Shown piece after piece: positions 19,662-27,344 of a stretch of DNA of 64,000 bases (position 1 is its first letter; every line of letters begins with the position of its first letter). The notes below the pieces were generated by a model that ran no database searches, had not been told where the DNA came from, and saw nothing but the letters and a program-made list of their open reading frames with translations. The position numbers were made by a program, and so were the translations under genes. Origin of the DNA: Gemmobacter caeruleus (GTDB lineage Bacteria; Pseudomonadota; Alphaproteobacteria; Rhodobacterales; Rhodobacteraceae); assembly GCF_008271655.1 (NCBI RefSeq), contig NZ_VKKX01000022.1, forward strand, positions 496,001 through 560,000, given 5' to 3'.

Positions 19662-21059
19662 GTGGCCGATTTCCATTCCTTCGTGATGTTCGCCGAAATG
19701 CGCACCGGCTCCAACTTTCTGGAGGCCAATCTGAACGCCCTGCCCGGCGTGACCTGCCATGGCGAGGTGTTCAACCCGCATTTCATGGGCAAGAAGGATA
19801 ATCTTGCGCTGTTTGGCCATGACCTTGCCGCGCGCGAGGCCGATCCGCTGCGGGTGCTGGCGGCGATGCGCGACCAGACCGAGGGGCTGGCCGGCTTTCG
19901 CTGCTTTCACGATCACGACGCGCGGGTGATCGCCGAAGTGCTGGCCGATCCGGGTTGCGCCAAGATCATCCTGACCCGCAACCCGATCGAAAGCTATGTC
20001 AGCCTGAAGATCGCGCAGGCGACCGATCAGTGGCGGCTGACCAATGCCAAGAACCTGAAAACCACGCGGATCGGCTTTTCCGCATCCGAGTTCGAGGCGC
20101 ATTTGCAGGATGCGCAGGCGTTTCAGGTCATGCTGTTGCGCGGTTTGCAGGTGACCGGGCAGACCGCCTTTTACATCGACTATGACGATCTGAACGATCT
20201 TGCGGTGCTGAACGGCCTCGCGGCCTTTCTGGGCGTGCCCGCCCGACTGGAGGGGCTGGACCCCAGGCTCAAGAAACAGAACCCCGAAGAGGTCACCGAC
20301 AAGGTGCTGAACCCGGCCGAGATGGAGGCCGCGCTGGCCCGGCTCGATCGGTTCAACCTCAGCCGCACCCCGAATTTCGAACCCCGCCGCGCGCCCGGCA
20401 TTCCGGGTTTTGTCGCGGCGGCCGATGCGCCCTTGCTGTTCATGCCGGTCAAGGGCGCGCCCGAGGCGCAGGTGGCCGACTGGCTGGGCCGCATCGGCAA
20501 GGGCGGGATCGTCGGCGATTTCGTGCAAAAGACCCTGCGCCAATGGAAGCGGCAGACCGGCGCGCATCGCGGCTTTACCGTGTTGCGGCATCCGCTGGCA
20601 CGGGCGCATGACGGCTATTGTCGCCTGGTGCTGGACGGGCAGAATGATCTTTATCGCCTGCTGACCAAGGCCTATGGGCTGGATCTGCCGCGCGGGGCCG
20701 AGGTGACGCCCGAGGCGCATCGGACGGGATTTCTGGCCTTTCTGCGCTGGTTGCGGATCTATCTGGGCGGGCAGACCGGGCAGAAGATCGACCCCGCCCT
20801 GGCCAGCCAGAGCGCCGTGTTGCAAGGTTTCGCGCAGTTCCAGACGCCCGACCTTGTGCTGCGCGAGGAGCGGCTGGCCGAGGGGCTGGCCTTCCTTGCC
20901 GCAGAAACGGGCATCACCGCGCCCGAATTGCGGCCCGATACCGCGCCCGCCCTGCCCTTTGCCCTGCGCGACATCGCCGACAAAGAGGTGCAGGACGCCG
21001 CGCGCGACGCCTATCAGCGCGACTACCTTGCCTTTGGATTTGGCGGCTGGAAGGGCTGA
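19662..21059 (+). CDS. Sulfotransferase, apparently with two sulfotransferase-like halves
   Basis: A 465-residue protein. Residues 1-230 look like a PAPS-dependent Stf0-type sulfotransferase: VMFAEMRTGSNFLEANL is the 5'-phosphosulfate loop, GEVFNP follows, and LTRNPIESYVSLKIA (R106, S111) fits the 3'-phosphate site. Residues about 285-465 contain GFTVLRHPLARAHDGYCR and end in YQRDYLAFGF, a pattern like sulfotransferase family 2 proteins, but the P-loop of this half is degenerate. It starts with GTG at 19662, two bases after the glycosyltransferase stop. Its N-terminal half resembles the sulfotransferase part of the fusion gene at 29997-32237. The acceptor is probably a glycan. Confidence 0.78.
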   Translation: MADFHSFVMFAEMRTGSNFLEANLNALPGVTCHGEVFNPHFMGKKDNLALFGHDLAAREADPLRVLAAMRDQTEGLAGFRCFHDHDARVIAEVLADPGCAKIILTRNPIESYVSLKIAQATDQWRLTNAKNLKTTRIGFSASEFEAHLQDAQAFQVMLLRGLQVTGQTAFYIDYDDLNDLAVLNGLAAFLGVPARLEGLDPRLKKQNPEEVTDKVLNPAEMEAALARLDRFNLSRTPNFEPRRAPGIPGFVAAADAPLLFMPVKGAPEAQVADWLGRIGKGGIVGDFVQKTLRQWKRQTGAHRGFTVLRHPLARAHDGYCRLVLDGQNDLYRLLTKAYGLDLPRGAEVTPEAHRTGFLAFLRWLRIYLGGQTGQKIDPALASQSAVLQGFAQFQTPDLVLREERLAEGLAFLAAETGITAPELRPDTAPALPFALRDIADKEVQDAARDAYQRDYLAFGFGGWKG

Positions 21060-21065
21060 CCGCCG

Positions 21066-21530
21066 TCAGGCGGCGGCCGAGCTGCGGCTTTCGGTCAGAA
21101 TGGCGTAAAGCTTGGCCGGATCGGTATTGGCGCGCAGCTTGGCGCAGATGCCGGCATCGCGCATGGTGCGGCTGACCAGCGCCAGTGCCTTCAGATGGTC
21201 CACCCCCGATTCCTTGGGCGCGAACAGGCCAAAGACCAGATCGACCGGCTGACGGTCCACGCTGTCATAATCCAGCGGCTTTTCCAGACGCAGGAACACG
21301 CCGACAATGCCCTGCACCTCCTCCAGCCGGGCATGCGGCAACGCGATGCCATGGCCCACACCAGTCGGGCCAAGGCTTTCGCGTTCCTGCAAGCCGTCGA
21401 TGGCCACAAGCGCATTGAGCTTGTAGGCCTGCGAGGCGATCTCTCCCACTTCCTGGAAGAGACGCTTCTTGCTGGTCATCTGGCTGACAACCCTGACGGC
21501 TTGCGGATCAAGTATCTTCGAAAGTTCCAT
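21066..21530 (-). CDS. ptsN: Nitrogen-related PTS IIA protein PtsN
   Basis: A 154-residue EIIA-Ntr protein, a regulatory phosphocarrier that receives phosphate from NPr and tunes potassium transport, stress and envelope functions. The phosphorylated histidine is H66 in GHGIALPHARL, within the conserved GVGHGIALPHA segment. The start at 21530 (MELSKILDP) is the family start; no strong ribosome site is visible. It follows hpf on the same strand by 31 bases, the usual hpf-ptsN arrangement. Length is normal. Confidence 0.95.
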   Translation of the reverse strand: MELSKILDPQAVRVVSQMTSKKRLFQEVGEIASQAYKLNALVAIDGLQERESLGPTGVGHGIALPHARLEEVQGIVGVFLRLEKPLDYDSVDRQPVDLVFGLFAPKESGVDHLKALALVSRTMRDAGICAKLRANTDPAKLYAILTESRSSAAA

Positions 21531-21561
21531 CAGGGTCGTCCATCCGGCGCCCGGCGGCGCG

Positions 21562-22137
21562 TCACTTGCTGTTGCGCGGGTCGATCCAGCCGATATTGCC
21601 GTCATCACGACGGTAAACGACGTTCACGCCCCCATGTCCTTCGTTCCGGAAGACAAGCATCTTCTGCCCCGCCAGTTCCAGCTGCATCACGGCCTCGCCG
21701 ACGGTGATCGAAGGAATCTTCGTTTCCATCTCGGCGATGACGACAGGTTGCAGCGCGCCGGCATCGGCATCGTCACCCTCTTCGGTCGGGGCGAGGATAT
21801 AGGCGGAACCTCCGTCGAATTCAACAGGGGCCGTGCGGCGGTTGTGATGGTCGCGCAGGCGGCGCTTGTGACGGCGCAACTGCTTGTCCAGACGTTCGCG
21901 GCAGGCCTCGAAAGCGGCGTAGATTTCGCCCGCGGCGCCCTTGGCGGCGGCATTCAGGCCGGTGGACAGGTGAACGGTCGACTCGCAAACAAACTCATGC
22001 GCATTCTTGGAAAACACGATCACGGCATCGGTCGGCCGCTGGGCATATTTTTCGATCACCTCGCCCAGTTCGGCTTTGACATGGGTTTGCAGCGCCTCAC
22101 CGATGTCGATCTGTTTACCGCTGATCTGATACCGCAT
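21562..22137 (-). CDS. hpf: Long-form ribosome hibernation promoting factor
   Basis: A 191-residue long-form HPF, which dimerises 70S ribosomes into inactive 100S particles in stationary phase. The N-terminal S30AE domain starts MRYQISGKQIDIGEALQ. A charged linker with HKRRLRDHH follows, and the C-terminal dimerisation domain contains VGEAVMQLELAGQKMLVF. GGAGGA lies six bases before ATG 22137, a very strong site. It pairs with ptsN downstream. In many alphaproteobacteria this pair continues the lptB transcript; here a plus-strand gene separates them. Confidence 0.96.
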   Translation of the reverse strand: MRYQISGKQIDIGEALQTHVKAELGEVIEKYAQRPTDAVIVFSKNAHEFVCESTVHLSTGLNAAAKGAAGEIYAAFEACRERLDKQLRRHKRRLRDHHNRRTAPVEFDGGSAYILAPTEEGDDADAGALQPVVIAEMETKIPSITVGEAVMQLELAGQKMLVFRNEGHGGVNVVYRRDDGNIGWIDPRNSK

Positions 22138-22169
22138 GGCTCCTCCTTCGCGATGACAGTCCGGCATAT

Positions 22170-22184
22170 CCTGCATCATGCAGG
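22170..22184. repeat. Short inverted repeat upstream of hpf
   Basis: CCTGCAT-C-ATGCAGG is a perfect 7-base inverted repeat around one base, 33 bases before the hpf start. It could be an operator or part of the hpf leader; nothing decides between these. Confidence 0.3.
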
Positions 22185-22392
22185 GTTTCCGACTGATGAA
22201 TTTGACATGGGGCCGCCACCGCGCAAGCACCAGCCTTCGGAAGGAAAATCCCTGCCGCGGGGCGGATGGATAGGGGGGCGGTTCTCGCACGCATCCTGGG
22301 TATTTGGCGGCAGCGGACCGGGCTTTGTCAATGGCTTCCTGCGACGGAGCGGCGGCTTCGGGCCGTCGGTTCGGCCGCGCCTCGGCGGTCGA

Positions 22393-22420
22393 TTGCCAAG
22401 CCCATTGGCACCGCTATAAT
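22393..22420 (+). promoter_or_regulatory. Sigma-70-like promoter of the RTX gene
   Basis: TTGCCA (five of six to the -35 consensus) and TATAAT (perfect -10) are separated by 16 bases and lie 56 bases before the start codon. It is the best sigma-70 match seen in the window. Confidence 0.58.
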
Positions 22421-22476
22421 GCCGCCGCAATTGCCAATCTCCCCGACTTTCTGTTGCTTTTTTTCAGGTATGCATC

Positions 22477-23769
22477 ATGCCCAATCAGATCATCACGACC
22501 AGCGCCACCATTGGCGTCGCCTATAATCTCGGCTCCGACGGCGGCTCCGTCTGCCTGATCGCGAGCGGGGTGCGCATCGTCGCCTCCACCGGCGCGATCT
22601 ATGGCTATGGCAACAGCCAATCCATGCTGGTCGAGGGGCGGATCGAGTGTTACTCGGACATCAACGCCATTCAGTCCTATGGCAACAGTTCGGTCATTGC
22701 CATCGGTGACGCGGCAGCCGTCAGCATCGTTTCCCGCGACTGGAGCGCGGCAGTCTATACCAGCGGCGATTCCACGGTGATCGACAATGCCGGCATTGTG
22801 CGCGGCGGCAGCGGGATCTACTGCAACAGCATTTCTGCAACAATCGACAATTCCGGGCAGATCCTTGCGACCGGCCGGGGCAGCCTGTTCTTTGGCGAGC
22901 CGGCCGCGGCGATCCGGCTGAGCTATATTGGCGTGGGGGTGATCGACATCACCAATACCGGGCTGATCAAGGGGTCGCTCAATACCGCGCTGCCGGCGCC
23001 CAACAACCTGCGCATCGCCATTCACGATACCAATTCGGACGCCGGCAATATCGTCAATATCGACAATTCCGCGCGTATCGTCGGGGCGATCCTTTTGTCC
23101 AACGGGGTCGGCACGGTGCTGAATTCCGGCCGCATCACCGGCAAGCTGGACATGGGCGGCGGCAATGACAGCGTGGTCAACACCGGCACCCTGCTGCGCG
23201 ACGTGATGCTCGGCGACGGCAATGACGTGCTGCGCGGGGCCAATGGCAACGTGCAGGGCAACATCTATGGCGGCAATGGCAATGACCTGATCACTTCGGG
23301 CCTGGGTGACGACGTTCTCTTTGGCGGCAATGGCGACGATCTGTTGCGCGGCGGCGCGGGCGACGATGTGATCTATGATGGCGATGGCGCCGATGTGCTG
23401 CGCGGGGGCGATGGCGATGACACGCTGGTTGCCGGCACGGGCAAGGATCTGTTGCTGGGGGGCAGCGGCGCCGACGACTTCCTGTTCCAGACGACCGCCG
23501 GGGCGGGCGTGGGAAGCGGCCGCGACCTGATCCGTGATTTCCGGCCCGGGGATGACACAATCGTGCTGAACAAGATCGACGCCAATACCGCGCTGGCGGG
23601 CGATCAGGGCTTCACCTTCATCCAGGGCGGGGCTTTCACCCGCGTTGCAGGGCAGCTTCGCTATTCTGGCGGCACGCTGGCCGGCGACATCAACGGCGAC
23701 GGGGCGGCCGATTTCCAGATCCAGATCTTTGGCGCCCCCGCGCTGACCGAACGCGACATCGTTCTGTAA
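22477..23769 (+). CDS. RTX-type calcium-binding protein
   Basis: A 430-residue, acidic, glycine- and aspartate-rich protein without an N-terminal signal peptide, as expected for type I secretion with an uncleaved C-terminal signal. Residues 1-225 contain irregular N-S-G turns (VIDNAGIV, TIDNSGQI, NIDNSARI, VLNSGRI) that suggest a parallel beta-helix. Residues about 227-335 are RTX nonapeptides of the GGxGxDxLx kind that bind Ca2+ as a beta-roll. The tail (LIRDFRPGDDTIVLNK) is typical of serralysin-type C-termini. It carries its own promoter and terminator and sits between lptB and hpf, which read the other way. No type I secretion genes are near. The activity is unknown; an adhesin or matrix protein is possible. 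Confidence 0.85.
   Translation: MPNQIITTSATIGVAYNLGSDGGSVCLIASGVRIVASTGAIYGYGNSQSMLVEGRIECYSDINAIQSYGNSSVIAIGDAAAVSIVSRDWSAAVYTSGDSTVIDNAGIVRGGSGIYCNSISATIDNSGQILATGRGSLFFGEPAAAIRLSYIGVGVIDITNTGLIKGSLNTALPAPNNLRIAIHDTNSDAGNIVNIDNSARIVGAILLSNGVGTVLNSGRITGKLDMGGGNDSVVNTGTLLRDVMLGDGNDVLRGANGNVQGNIYGGNGNDLITSGLGDDVLFGGNGDDLLRGGAGDDVIYDGDGADVLRGGDGDDTLVAGTGKDLLLGGSGADDFLFQTTAGAGVGSGRDLIRDFRPGDDTIVLNKIDANTALAGDQGFTFIQGGAFTRVAGQLRYSGGTLAGDINGDGAADFQIQIFGAPALTERDIVL
23155..23481 (+). repeat. RTX nonapeptide repeat region
   Basis: Codes for about 109 residues of tandem Gly/Asp-rich nonapeptides, for example GGNGDDLLR, GGAGDDVIY and GGDGDDTLV. The repeats are diverged at DNA level, so recent tandem expansion is unlikely. 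Confidence 0.85.
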
Positions 23770-23779
23770 CCGCAGCGGC

Positions 23780-23799
23780 GGGGCGCCAAGGGGCGCCCC
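23780..23799. terminator. GC hairpin between the converging RTX gene and lptB
   Basis: GGGGCGCC, loop AAGG, GGCGCCCC is a perfect 8-base stem in the 32-base gap between the two stops. No T tract is present on either side, so termination is likely but not certain. Confidence 0.55.
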
Positions 23800-23801
23800 C
23801 C

Positions 23802-24539
23802 TCAGACCATGCGGAAATTCTGGCCCAGATAGACGCGGCGCACCGTTTCGTCCTGCACGATTTCTTCGGTCGTGCCGCTCATCAGCACATGACCGTCATG
23901 CAGGATATAGGCGCGGTCCACGATCTCCAGCGTTTCGCGCACATTGTGATCGGTGATCAGCACGCCCAGCCCGCGCGATTTCAGATCCTGCACCAGATGC
24001 CGGATCTCGCCCACGGCAATGGGATCGACGCCGGCAAAGGGTTCGTCCAGCAGCAGATATTTCGGATCCGCCGCCAGACAGCGCGCGATTTCCACCCGGC
24101 GCCGTTCACCGCCCGACAGCGCCAGCGCTGGCGCGCGGCGCAGATGGGTGATCGAAAATTCCGACAGCAGCTCCTCCAGCCGCTCGCGCCGCTTGTGGCC
24201 GTCGCGCTCGCGGATTTCCAGCACGGCCATGATGTTATCCTCGACCGAGAGCCCCCGGAAGATCGACATTTCCTGCGGCAGATAGCCGACCCCCAGCCGG
24301 GCGCGGCGATACATCGGCAGGGCGGTCACATCCTTGCCGTCGATGATCACCTCGCCGCCTTCGGGCGTCACCAGACCGGCGATGGAATAAAAGCAGGTGG
24401 TCTTGCCCGATCCGTTCGGCCCCAGCAACGCGACCACCTCGCCCCGGTCCAGCCGCATTGACACGTCGCGGATCACCGGGCGTTTCTTGTAGCTCTTGCG
24501 CAGGTTGCGCACCTGCAAGCCTTCGGTCTTTTCGGGCAT
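23802..24539 (-). CDS. lptB: LPS export ABC transporter ATPase LptB
   Basis: A 245-residue cytoplasmic ATPase that with LptF and LptG extracts LPS from the inner membrane. Walker A is GPNGSGKTTCF, the ABC signature is LSGGERRRVEIAR, and Walker B is YLLLDEPFAG. The H-loop lies in VLITDHNVRETL, an LptB hallmark. The ATG at 24539 shares one base with the lptA stop (TGATG). A TTG one codon upstream is possible but less likely. It is the last gene of rnd-kdsD-lptC-lptA-lptB. rpoN, which often follows in other proteobacteria, is absent here. Confidence 0.97.
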   Translation of the reverse strand: MPEKTEGLQVRNLRKSYKKRPVIRDVSMRLDRGEVVALLGPNGSGKTTCFYSIAGLVTPEGGEVIIDGKDVTALPMYRRARLGVGYLPQEMSIFRGLSVEDNIMAVLEIRERDGHKRRERLEELLSEFSITHLRRAPALALSGGERRRVEIARCLAADPKYLLLDEPFAGVDPIAVGEIRHLVQDLKSRGLGVLITDHNVRETLEIVDRAYILHDGHVLMSGTTEEIVQDETVRRVYLGQNFRMV

Positions 24540-25024
24540 CAATTGCCACCCGGCACAAAGATGGTGGAGACGCCCCCCTCCATCCGGCCGGTCCCGGCCT
24601 TGAGGTCGATCACCAGTTTCTGCCCGGAAATCGCGCTTTTCCCCTGGGTGAGCAGCACATCGCCGGTCATCACCACCAGACCCGTGGCGATGGTATAGAC
24701 CGCCTCTTTCGCCTCGGCGGCATCGGTGGCCGAGGCCAGGGTCACCCCGCCGGTGGCATGCAGCTTTTCGATGCTCTTGCCGCTTTCGCCATATTCGACC
24801 CGCACGCTTTGCGCCGCCAGCCGCATCTCGCCCTGCGCCACCCGGACATTGCCGGTAAAGGTGGCCGATCCGTCGGCCTGATTGACGTTCAGCGTCTCTG
24901 CCTTCACCTCGACCGGCAGGCGGGTATCCTGCTTGAGCCCGCCAAAGCTGACATTGGCGTTCTGGGCCGCGACGGTCAGGGGGGCCAGCGCACAGAACAG
25001 TGTCAAAAGCAGGGGGCGAAACAT
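24539..25024 (-). CDS. lptA: LPS transport periplasmic protein LptA
   Basis: A 161-residue periplasmic protein that forms the beta-jellyroll bridge carrying LPS from LptC to LptD. The start MFRPLLLTLFCALAPLTVAAQ is a signal peptide. The OstA-like domain includes VKAETLNVNQADGSATFTGN and VRVAQGEMRLAAQSV. An in-frame TTG lies four codons upstream; the ATG at 25024 is chosen because GAGG precedes it by seven bases. It follows lptC by eight bases. The name rests on both fold motifs and gene order. Confidence 0.92.
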   Translation of the reverse strand: MFRPLLLTLFCALAPLTVAAQNANVSFGGLKQDTRLPVEVKAETLNVNQADGSATFTGNVRVAQGEMRLAAQSVRVEYGESGKSIEKLHATGGVTLASATDAAEAKEAVYTIATGLVVMTGDVLLTQGKSAISGQKLVIDLKAGTGRMEGGVSTIFVPGGN

Positions 25025-25032
25025 GATCGGCC

Positions 25033-25674
25033 TCAATCGGAAGATACCGCGGAAGACGGGGCAGAAGCGCCCTCGGCCGCGCCGGGTTGGTATATCAGGC
25101 TGACGCCCTTGTTGAAAACCAGAAGATAGTCGGGGCGCCCCGCTTCGGGCTGCGACAGGGTCATCTGACCCGCAGTCAGCCGCCCGAGCGGGCCGAAACC
25201 CTCGACCGCGCCTTCGCTTTGGGCGCCGGTGCGATCCAGTTCAAGGACCATGCTGTCGGTGCGGAATTCATAGCCCAGCGAATGCGCCAGCAACACGCCG
25301 CCGCGCAGGGTGGCCGTCTTGCCATCCTGCGCCAGCGCCAGCGCCCCCGCCGTCAGCACCGACCTTGCGCCATCGGGGGTTTCCAGCTGGGCGCGCACCT
25401 CCTCGGCCGAGGCGCCGCCTTCGGTCGCGGGTTTGGCCATGGCCGCCGTCACCGTCACCGTGGCGCCATCGCGCGTCACGCCCGCAAAGGCGGGGGCGGT
25501 CACGCGCGGCTCGCGCAGGCGGTCGGCCAGCTCGGCCTCGGAAAAGGTGATGGCGCCTTCGGGGTCGATGGTGCGGGCCACCAGAAACAGGCTCGACAGG
25601 ATCGCCAGCGCCAGCAGCGGCAAGGCCACTTTCAGCCAGCCCACCAGTCGCGAATGCCCGTCGCGCCCCCCCAT
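25033..25674 (-). CDS. lptC: LPS export protein LptC
   Basis: A 213-residue bitopic protein: residues about 8-32 (RLVGWLKVALPLLALAILSSLFLVA, shown in part) are the membrane anchor and the remainder is a periplasmic LptC-type jellyroll. It receives LPS from LptB2FG and hands it to LptA. The start at 25674 is four bases after the kdsD stop. Sequence conservation in this family is low, so gene order (kdsD before, lptA after) carries much of the assignment. Confidence 0.88.
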   Translation of the reverse strand: MGGRDGHSRLVGWLKVALPLLALAILSSLFLVARTIDPEGAITFSEAELADRLREPRVTAPAFAGVTRDGATVTVTAAMAKPATEGGASAEEVRAQLETPDGARSVLTAGALALAQDGKTATLRGGVLLAHSLGYEFRTDSMVLELDRTGAQSEGAVEGFGPLGRLTAGQMTLSQPEAGRPDYLLVFNKGVSLIYQPGAAEGASAPSSAVSSD

Positions 25675-25678
25675 GGTA

Positions 25679-26644
25679 TCACACCACCCCTGCGCGCAGG
25701 CAGTCATGGATGTGGATCAGCCCCACCACATCCGCCGATCCCTCGGGATCGACGACGAACAGCGCAGTGATCTTGCGATCCTGCATGATGCCGACGGCGC
25801 GGGTCGCCAGGGCCTCGGGGCCGATGGTGCGGGGGTTCGCCGTCATCACCTGCGCGGCGGTCAGGTCAAGCAACCCGCGCATGTGGCGCCGCAGGTCGCC
25901 ATCGGTGACGATGCCGGCCAGCCCGCCATCGGCGCGGGTCACGCCCACCACGCCAAAGCCCTTCTGGCTCATCACCAGCAGGGCCTCGCCCATCGGGGTA
26001 TCCTCAGACACCAGCGGCACGTCCTGATGCATCAGGTGGCGCACGGTGGCCAGCTTTGCGCCCAGCTTGCCGCCGGGGTGGAACACGCGGAAATGTTCGG
26101 GCGTGAACTGGCGATGCTCCATCAACGCCACCGCCAGCGCATCGCCAAGCGCCAGGGTCATCGTGGTCGAGGTGGTGGGCACGATGCCGGTTTCGCAAGC
26201 CTCGGGCGCGGCGGGCAGCAGGATCGCCACATCCGACTGGCGCAGCAGGGTCGATCCCTCGCGCCCCGCCACGCCGATCAGCGGAATGCCGAAACGTCTG
26301 GTATGGGCGATGATATCGGCCAGTTCCGGCGTCTCGCCGGAATTGGAAAGCACCAGCGCCACATCGCCCTCGGTCACCATCCCAAGGTCGCCATGGCTGG
26401 CCTCGCCCGGATGGACGAATTGCGCCGGGGTGCCGGTCGAGGCGAAGGTCGCCGCGATCTTGCGCGCGATATGGCCCGATTTGCCCATGCCGCAGACAAT
26501 GACCCGGCCCTGCGCGCCCAGAATGGCCTGAACGGCGGCGGTGAAACTGTCGCCCAGCTGATCGGCCAGCAGGTCAAGCGCCTCTGACTCGCGCCGGATC
26601 ACCCGGCGACCGATGGCCAGAAAATCAGTGGTGGAAAAGGTCAT
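25679..26644 (-). CDS. kdsD: D-arabinose-5-phosphate isomerase KdsD
   Basis: A 321-residue enzyme that converts ribulose-5-phosphate to arabinose-5-phosphate, the first step to Kdo. The SIS domain has VIVCGMGKSGHIARKIAATF and VHPGEASHGDLG with the SNSGETPEL phosphosugar loop. Two CBS domains follow from about residue 205 (MHQDVPLVSEDTPMGEAL, then VMTANPRTIGPEA). The start at 26644 (MTFSTTDFLA) lies 20 bases inside the end of rnd, so the two are translationally coupled. Its product feeds kdsB. Confidence 0.95.
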   Translation of the reverse strand: MTFSTTDFLAIGRRVIRRESEALDLLADQLGDSFTAAVQAILGAQGRVIVCGMGKSGHIARKIAATFASTGTPAQFVHPGEASHGDLGMVTEGDVALVLSNSGETPELADIIAHTRRFGIPLIGVAGREGSTLLRQSDVAILLPAAPEACETGIVPTTSTTMTLALGDALAVALMEHRQFTPEHFRVFHPGGKLGAKLATVRHLMHQDVPLVSEDTPMGEALLVMSQKGFGVVGVTRADGGLAGIVTDGDLRRHMRGLLDLTAAQVMTANPRTIGPEALATRAVGIMQDRKITALFVVDPEGSADVVGLIHIHDCLRAGVV

Positions 26645-27239
26645 TCGGTTCCTCCCAGCCCAGCAGATCGAGTTCTGCCCGCGTGGGAAGAAAATCGAAA
26701 CACTTCTGCGCCAGTTCAAGTCGCCCTTCGCGGATCAGCCGCTGTTCCAGCGCGTCTTTCAGCTTGTGCAGATACAGCACGTCCGAGGCGGCATAGTCTT
26801 TTTGCGCCTCGGTCAGCACCTCGGCGCCCCAGTCGCTTGTCTGCTGCTGCTTCGACACATCGACGCCGACCAGCTCGGCCAGCAGGTATTTCAGCCCGTG
26901 CCGGTCGGTGAAGGTGCGGATCAGTTTCGACGCGATCTTGGTGCACCAGACGGGCGCGGTGGTCACGCCAAAGGCCTTTTGCAGCGCGGCAATGTCAAAG
27001 CGGCCGAAATGGAACAGCTTGATCACCGCCGGATCGGTCAGCATCCGTTCCAGATTGGGCGCGCGGGTCTGGCCCTTGGCGATCTGCACCAGATGCGCAT
27101 CGCCATTGCCCGAGGAAAGCTGCACCACGCAAAGCCGGTCGCGGCGCGGGTCGAGGCCCATCGTTTCGGTGTCGATGGCCACCACGGGGCCAAGGTCAAG
27201 CCCGTCGGGCAGGTCGGACTTGTGCAGGTAGATCGTCAA
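26625..27239 (-). CDS. rnd: Ribonuclease D-type 3'-5' exonuclease
   Basis: A 204-residue DEDDy exonuclease domain. The catalytic acid motifs are visible: AIDTETMGLD (Exo I), HFGRFDIAAL (Exo II) and the YAASDVLYL Exo III. HRDC domains of long RNase D are missing, as is usual for this short alphaproteobacterial form. It probably trims tRNA and other stable RNA 3' ends. The start is placed at TTG 27239 (family start LTIYLHK) with GGAGG five bases upstream; an in-frame ATG at 27260 would add seven residues. It is the first gene of the kdsD-lpt operon. Confidence 0.88.
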   Translation of the reverse strand: MTIYLHKSDLPDGLDLGPVVAIDTETMGLDPRRDRLCVVQLSSGNGDAHLVQIAKGQTRAPNLERMLTDPAVIKLFHFGRFDIAALQKAFGVTTAPVWCTKIASKLIRTFTDRHGLKYLLAELVGVDVSKQQQTSDWGAEVLTEAQKDYAASDVLYLHKLKDALEQRLIREGRLELAQKCFDFLPTRAELDLLGWEEPNDLFHH

Positions 27240-27344
27240 GGAAGCCTCCGCTGGCAGCATGGATCGGGGATAGACCCGGCAGGGGGCAGGGTCAACGGGG
27301 CCAATCGGCAGGCGGCGCCCGCGCGCGGATCGGCGCCACCGCGG

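Larger units (their letters stand above)
22138..22476. other. 339-base divergent intergenic region between hpf and the RTX gene
   Basis: It holds the hpf ribosome site, a 7+7 inverted repeat at 22170-22184, and a sigma-70-like promoter at 22393-22420 pointing to the RTX gene. No conserved small gene or RNA could be recognised in the rest. Confidence 0.5.

Noticed and set aside
17855-19792. Minus-strand open frame opposite the GT14-like gene
   Set aside because: The plus-strand frame has clear glycosyltransferase motifs and start-stop coupling on both sides; the minus frame has none.
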